Part shown: positions 7,116-10,073 of the stretch, one piece after another
Numbering within the stretch: the stretch's first letter is position 1
Layout: every line of letters begins with the position of its first letter
NCBI GenBank assembly: GCA_041619575.1
Contig: JBFKDP010000130.1
Coordinates: forward strand, 1 to 10,073
Length of the DNA: 10,073 nt
From: Litorivivens sp041619575
GTDB taxonomy: Bacteria; Pseudomonadota; Gammaproteobacteria; Pseudomonadales; Spongiibacteraceae
Direction of reading: 5' to 3'
Position numbers and translations under genes: made by a program
Notes under the pieces: generated by a model
Seen by the model: only the letters and a program-made list of their open reading frames with translations
The model's database searches: none
Told to the model about the DNA's origin: nothing

Positions 7116-8231
7116 TCAAAGCAGGGCGAGTTTTGCCACCACTTCAGCCTGGCGGCTTACGCCCAGCTTGACCATGACCGCCTTGATTTGCATACGCACC
7201 GTTCCGATCGACGTCTCTCTGGCAGAGGAGATCTGTGCAATAGTTTCTCCCCGCGCTATTCGTAGCGCTATATCCGCTTCCGCCGGCGTCAGCCCAAATG
7301 CACAACCCAGCAGAACGCCCTGTTGCTGGCTATCGTTGGATCTCAAGGTTCGCGCCACAATCAGAATATGGGCAGAAAAGGAAAACTCATGTTCCGGCTG
7401 CAACAAGCGAATCACATCAAGTATCAGAGGCTGACAGGGACTTGCACCTTTAATCGCGATCGTCCGCACGAGCGGCTTGGCGTGTGTTGTAAGCGTACTG
7501 CAAGCCTCATTCAGAACCGCTGCCAATTGCCCGGCGCTCTCGCGCTGTAACGGGATTAGATGTCCCGCGCGCAACTGCAGCCAGTCACTTTTCTGAACCA
7601 GACCTTCGGCAGCCGGTGTCATGCTGCGAACCTTCCCTCTGCGATCACATATAAAAGCTGCAATCGAGAGGCCTTCCAGGGTACGACTCAGCAAGGCAAG
7701 ACTCTGGTTTTCCAGAGCAATCTGCGTGCGAACAGCCGCGCGAACATGGGGTGCAACAGCGGCCAGCAGGGCTTTCTGTTCAGGCTGGATAGGCCCGTCG
7801 CGACGCGTGCGCACAACCGCAAGTCCGATCAAACCGTCATTACTGCGATCCAGAGTGGACAAGCAAATGTGGGGGACGTCCCAGGGTATTGCGAACTCCT
7901 GATAGTGCCGGTTGCGCCGGTAGTCCGAGGGAGAAATGAAATCTTCTTCCGCCAGGACCTTGAGGATCGGCGCATCCATGCCCGCTCGCACACGGGGATT
8001 TACAGACGGATCACCACCACCGGCAGCAAGAAATGCCGGGTGAAAACCCGGATCAATATCCGTCATGATATTAAAGGGGATCGCGGCCTTTGAGCCAATG
8101 CCGATCAATTCACCAAATTGCGAACCGGTAGCCTTGGCCAACATGTCCAGCGCGTCGTACCAGCTCTGCTCTCGCAAGGCGCAATTGTAAAAAGCCTCCG
8201 AAAGCCACAGCACCTCTTCTGAAGCACCCAT
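7116..8231 (-). CDS. LuxR-type HTH transcriptional regulator with N-terminal sensor-like region
   Basis: A 371-residue cytoplasmic regulator. The C-terminal region (about 312-370) is a LuxR/FixJ-type helix-turn-helix: LTPAEADIALRIARGETIAQIS, then TSIGTVRMQIKAVMVKLGVSR (key residues L314, T315, E318, A319, G328, I334, T344, V345, K355, L356 and G357). In the recognition helix the usual His of TVxxH is Gln (Q348). The N-terminal 300 residues look like GAF- or PAS-type sensing modules: a first unit (about 1-140), a helical linker (150-185) and a second unit (about 186-295, with ICDRRGKVRSM). They do not show the acyl-homoserine-lactone pocket layout of quorum-sensing LuxR, and there is no receiver domain or membrane segment. 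The ATG at 8231 is the first possible start after an in-frame stop (8241-8243). The Shine-Dalgarno is poor. The gene is divergent from the thioesterase gene and upstream of the lipoprotein gene, either of which it may control. The ligand is unknown. Confidence 0.9.
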   Translation of the reverse strand: MGASEEVLWLSEAFYNCALREQSWYDALDMLAKATGSQFGELIGIGSKAAIPFNIMTDIDPGFHPAFLAAGGGDPSVNPRVRAGMDAPILKVLAEEDFISPSDYRRNRHYQEFAIPWDVPHICLSTLDRSNDGLIGLAVVRTRRDGPIQPEQKALLAAVAPHVRAAVRTQIALENQSLALLSRTLEGLSIAAFICDRRGKVRSMTPAAEGLVQKSDWLQLRAGHLIPLQRESAGQLAAVLNEACSTLTTHAKPLVRTIAIKGASPCQPLILDVIRLLQPEHEFSFSAHILIVARTLRSNDSQQQGVLLGCAFGLTPAEADIALRIARGETIAQISSARETSIGTVRMQIKAVMVKLGVSRQAEVVAKLALL

Positions 8232-8251
8232 CGAACGAGCTCACAATAATC

Positions 8252-8271
8252 ACCCCGTTTCGCCGCGGGGT
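8252..8271. promoter_or_regulatory. Inverted repeat in the 5' region of the LuxR-type gene
   Basis: ACCCCG and CGGGGT form a perfect 6-bp stem around an 8-bp loop, 20 bp upstream of the regulator's ATG. No T tract follows on either strand, so it is not a standard terminator. It could be an operator or a leader hairpin affecting the weakly primed start. Confidence 0.35.
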
Positions 8272-8328
8272 CTACGCGCTGAATATGGCACAGCTTTTTA
8301 TTTTCGTCAGCAATTATTATTGATCCCG

Positions 8329-8349
8329 CGGCCTGAATTTTCGAGGCCG
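8329..8349. promoter_or_regulatory. Inverted repeat in the divergent LuxR/thioesterase intergenic region
   Basis: CGGCCT and AGGCCG form a perfect 6-bp dyad around an AT-rich 9-bp spacer, so the half-site centres lie about 15 bp apart. It lies about 100 bp upstream of the regulator start and 150 bp upstream of the thioesterase start, a sensible place for an autoregulatory operator. There is no direct evidence for binding. Confidence 0.35.
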
Positions 8350-8442
8350 ACATAACATTGGCAGCACTGTTTGCAATAGAGCGACAAGCCTTCGTCGCCG
8401 ACAGATAGACCGTCAGCGGAAGCCTACTCGCGACCTACGCGA

Positions 8443-8470
8443 TTGAATTTATTTCTTGGTAGGGTACGAT
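8443..8470 (+). promoter_or_regulatory. Possible sigma-70 promoter for the thioesterase gene
   Basis: TTGAAT (8443-8448) and TACGAT (8465-8470) are separated by 16 bp, each matching four of six consensus bases. Transcription would begin near 8477 and give a leader of about 23 bases before the ATG at 8500. The match is modest. Confidence 0.35.
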
Positions 8471-8499
8471 CCCCCATCCCCTTGATTGACAACATAACC

Positions 8500-8946
8500 A
8501 TGACCAAGCAAAAAAGCAGAAAGCACTACCGCCGGTTTTTTCCCATCACAACCCGCTGGATGGACAACGATATTTACGGCCACGTTAACAACGTTACCTA
8601 CTATTCCTACTTCGACAGTGCTGCGAATCGCTTTTTGATTGAAGAGTGCGGTCTGGATATTCACGAGGGCGACATTATCGGGTTTGTAGTGTCTTCCGGT
8701 TGTGAGTACCTGTCGCCAATTGCCTACCCCGATGAACTCGAAGCAGGGCTGGCCATTGAGAAGCTGGGCAACAGTTCAGTTCGCTACAATATCGGCATTT
8801 TTAAAAAGGGGGCGGATACCGCCTCGGCGCACGGGCATTTTGTGCACGTGTTTGTCACGCGCGAGGATCAAAAACCCACACCCCTCCCCGCAGCAATGCG
8901 TGAAGCCATGCAGGCCATCGTGATTGAGCCCGGCCTGAGCGCCTGA
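8500..8946 (+). CDS. Acyl-CoA thioesterase of the 4HBT/YbgC hotdog family
   Basis: A 148-residue single-hotdog thioesterase that hydrolyses acyl-CoA to free acid and CoA in the cytoplasm. The signature is TTRWMDNDIYGHVNNVTYYSY starting at residue 17. By alignment with YbgC D18 and 4HBT D17, the second Asp of the DxD (D24) is the expected catalytic residue. The hotdog helix follows (about 34-50), then the strands GCEYLSPIAYPDELEAGL, SVRYNIGIF and GHFVHVFVTRE that complete the fold. The ATG at 8500 gives the normal family length. A TTG at 8443 would add 19 residues of no family character and would overlap the candidate promoter. No good Shine-Dalgarno precedes the ATG, hinting at low or leader-dependent translation. 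The last codons and stop lie inside an 8-bp tandem repeat. It is divergent from the LuxR-type gene, and its stop is 27 bp from that of the converging lipoprotein esterase gene. The acyl substrate cannot be read from sequence. Confidence 0.9.
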   Translation: MTKQKSRKHYRRFFPITTRWMDNDIYGHVNNVTYYSYFDSAANRFLIEECGLDIHEGDIIGFVVSSGCEYLSPIAYPDELEAGLAIEKLGNSSVRYNIGIFKKGADTASAHGHFVHVFVTREDQKPTPLPAAMREAMQAIVIEPGLSA

Positions 8947-8964
8947 GGGCTTGAGCACCTGAGG
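8933..8964. repeat. Four tandem 8-bp repeats spanning the thioesterase stop codon
   Basis: Four contiguous octamers start at 8933, 8941, 8949 and 8957, consensus RCCTGAGS, with one internal C-to-T change in the third. The stop codon of the thioesterase gene (TGA, 8944-8946) lies in the second unit. Because 8 is not a multiple of 3, gain or loss of a unit would alter the C-terminal residues. The repeat lies between convergent genes and is probably a replication-slippage product. Confidence 0.7.
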
Positions 8965-8999
8965 AAAAAAGCGCTAGCGCGAGGCTGCGGTTGCGCTTT
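8965..8999 (-). terminator. Candidate intrinsic terminator of the lipoprotein esterase gene
   Basis: On the minus strand AAAGCGC (8993-8999) pairs with GCGCTTT (8968-8974), giving a 7-bp stem around an 18-nt loop that holds a smaller AGC/GCT stem. The stem runs into a six-T tract (8965-8970). It overlaps the end of the esterase coding region, whose stop is at 8974-8976. The long loop makes it weaker than the terminator at 4679-4701. Confidence 0.4.
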
Positions 9000-9873
9000 G
9001 CTCAGGCATGACACGCTGCAGAAATTGCATGCCGGTTTTGATTGCTCCGCCGGCCGTGACAAAGGCCGTCATGTGCCCGCGCAGGCGCAGCAGGTACAAC
9101 TCTGACGGCACGCCAGCCTGTTGCAGCGCGGCATAAAAATCGCTGGCGTGATCGGAACCCACCAACATATCACTGCTGCCGTGGTAGATGAAAAACGGCG
9201 GAGCTTTCGCGTGAACATGTGTCACCGGTGAAGCCGCAGCAAATACCTCGGGAATTTCATTGATGGTGCCACCCAAAAACTGCGGCACCAGCCGGCCACC
9301 GGTGAATTTACGCAAGTCACTCGGGGTGCCGCCTGCAATCACTGCCGCAGGCCGGGTAATAATTCCACCGTACTCTCTATCCAGCTCGCCACCCGTGCCC
9401 GCCACCAAGCCAAGCAGACTTACCAGGTGGGCGCCCGCTGAATAGCCCAGTGCAGCCACGCGCTGCGAATCAATGTTGTAACGATCGGCATTCGCATGAA
9501 TCCAGTGCATCGCCTGCTGCAAGTCGTGCAAGGGGGCAGGAAACTGGTAGGCGGGCGCAAAACGGTAGGCGACATTCACAACAACAAAGCCGCTGGAGGC
9601 CAGTGTTTCAGCAATGCTGCGCATGTCATCGGGTTCCCGGCCCTCCCAGCCACCGCCGTGTACCATCAGCACCGCCGGCCTGAGTTGATCGCCCAGTGGC
9701 TGATAAATATCCGCGCGTAAGGCCTGCGGCCAGTTCGGGGGCGTGTAGGTTAGATCTTCGATCACGCGAAAGCGGGTGTCCGGCAGTGTGATGTCGGATA
9801 CATCCGTATTGGCGGAATAGTTCGCGCAGGCGCTTAAGATAAACGCGGCGGACAGTAGCAGTAGCGAACGCAT
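8974..9873 (-). CDS. Lipoprotein alpha/beta hydrolase (esterase/lipase, HSL/BD-FAE-like)
   Basis: A 299-residue envelope-anchored esterase or lipase. The signal peptide MRSLLLLSAAFILSAC ends in lipobox LSAC with the lipidated Cys at 16; Ala at the next position predicts the outer membrane. The fold shows LRADIYQP (52-59), the oxyanion motif VHGGGW (71-76), VNVAYRFAP (99-107) and the nucleophile elbow GYSAGAH with S145. The likely acid is D235 (HGSSD) and the base H267 (RGHMT). This HGGG plus GxSxG pattern is that of carboxylesterases acting on small or lipid esters. I chose the ATG at 9873, which has AAAGG 9 bp upstream and gives a normal lipoprotein n-region. A GTG at 9942, overlapping the tesB stop as GTGA, would add 23 residues in front of the signal. 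The gene follows tesB by 65 bp on the same strand, probably in one operon, and ends at a candidate terminator. Confidence 0.92.
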   Translation of the reverse strand: MRSLLLLSAAFILSACANYSANTDVSDITLPDTRFRVIEDLTYTPPNWPQALRADIYQPLGDQLRPAVLMVHGGGWEGREPDDMRSIAETLASSGFVVVNVAYRFAPAYQFPAPLHDLQQAMHWIHANADRYNIDSQRVAALGYSAGAHLVSLLGLVAGTGGELDREYGGIITRPAAVIAGGTPSDLRKFTGGRLVPQFLGGTINEIPEVFAAASPVTHVHAKAPPFFIYHGSSDMLVGSDHASDFYAALQQAGVPSELYLLRLRGHMTAFVTAGGAIKTGMQFLQRVMPEQSATAASR

Positions 9874-9882
9874 GAGCAGGTG

Positions 9883-9887
9883 CCTTT
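9883..9887 (-). promoter_or_regulatory. Ribosome binding site deciding the esterase start
   Basis: Minus-strand AAAGG lies 9 bp before the ATG at 9871-9873 and supports the start directly in front of the lipoprotein signal peptide, rather than the GTG at 9942 that overlaps the tesB stop. Confidence 0.5.
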
Positions 9888-9938
9888 TGACAGAAGTAAC
9901 GTAAAGCAGTGTATACGCAATTTCCCGACTAGCCGATG

Positions 9939-10073
9939 TCACGCTTCCTTGCGCGTACGCAGCAAGCCCTCTTGAGTCACCGCTGCTACCAGCTGACCGG
10001 CACGGTTGTAGATTCTGCCACGGCTGAGCGCGCGGCCATGCCCGGCGACATCGCTGTGAATTTCGTAGAGCAG
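9939..10073 (-). CDS. tesB: Acyl-CoA thioesterase II (TesB), C-terminal 44 residues; gene continues past window edge
   Basis: The last 44 residues of a double-hotdog acyl-CoA thioesterase, which hydrolyses medium- and long-chain acyl-CoAs in the cytoplasm. The visible end contains AGHGRALSRGRIYNRAG and LVAAVTQEGLLR. It matches the final strand pair of E. coli TesB, whose catalytic Gln278 sits in the equivalent VQEG motif; here that Gln is encoded at 9972-9974. The RxxSRGRIYNRxGxLVA pattern is typical of the family. The stop TGA is at 9939-9941. The rest of the gene, including the other catalytic residues (Asp and Thr), lies beyond the right edge. The lipoprotein esterase gene follows on the same strand. 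The fragment is too short for the ORF track cut-off but is in frame and uninterrupted. Confidence 0.85.
   Translation of the reverse strand: MLYEIHSDVAGHGRALSRGRIYNRAGQLVAAVTQEGLLRTRKEA

Noticed and set aside
7560..8093. 177-codon open frame on the plus strand opposite the LuxR-type gene
   Set aside because: It is antisense to the recognisable regulator and shows no domain or start signal.
7116..8231. Quorum-sensing LuxR with acyl-homoserine-lactone binding
   Set aside because: The protein is much longer than the roughly 250 residues of such regulators, the pocket motifs are not evident, and no luxI-type synthase is nearby.
8486..8491. TTGACA box just before the thioesterase ATG as a -35 element
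   Set aside because: A matching -10 would fall inside the coding region; the upstream TTGAAT/TACGAT pair is better placed.

Overview
The window looks like ordinary chromosome from a heterotrophic, probably marine, gammaproteobacterium. That placement rests on moderately GC-rich coding sequence and on the mix of protein families: an AcrB-type RND pump, TesB and 4HBT thioesterases, lipobox lipoproteins and a stand-alone LuxR-type regulator. It is inference, because no rRNA or other taxonomic marker is present. I found no tRNA, rRNA, insertion sequence, integrase, CRISPR array or recognisable defence system.

Layout. (1) Bases 1-1970 (+) hold the C-terminal two thirds of an RND (HAE1) multidrug efflux permease whose start lies upstream. 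(2) A SRPBCC-fold protein (1977-2423, -) converges on it and is divergent from a two-gene + operon (2605-4667). That operon encodes an alpha/beta hydrolase strikingly like vertebrate MEST/PEG1 and an iron-containing alcohol dehydrogenase. The divergent intergenic region carries four 14-bp tandem repeats. (3) A strong bidirectional terminator (4679-4701) separates this operon from a very large predicted surface lipoprotein of unknown function (4722-6992, -). The lipoprotein lies just downstream of, and co-oriented with, a 371-residue LuxR-type regulator (7116-8231, -). (4) A divergent intergenic region (8232-8499) with two inverted repeats leads to a hotdog thioesterase (8500-8946, +). Its 3' end is built from an 8-bp tandem repeat. 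(5) Converging on it is a - strand pair: the 3' end of tesB (9939 to the window edge) followed by a lipoprotein esterase/lipase of the alpha/beta hydrolase fold (8974-9873).

How the genes may work together. Hydrolase plus alcohol dehydrogenase suggests release and oxidation of an alcohol from an ester, epoxide or halide-like substrate, with the SRPBCC protein as a possible binding partner. The right end groups three (thio)ester hydrolases, consistent with acyl-CoA or lipid turnover. The LuxR-type regulator may control the large lipoprotein, the thioesterase, or both. These links rest on gene order and are inferences.

The best candidates for something undescribed are the bacterial MEST-like hydrolase with its dehydrogenase partner, the orphan lipoprotein beside the LuxR regulator, and the 14-bp repeat array between divergent genes.
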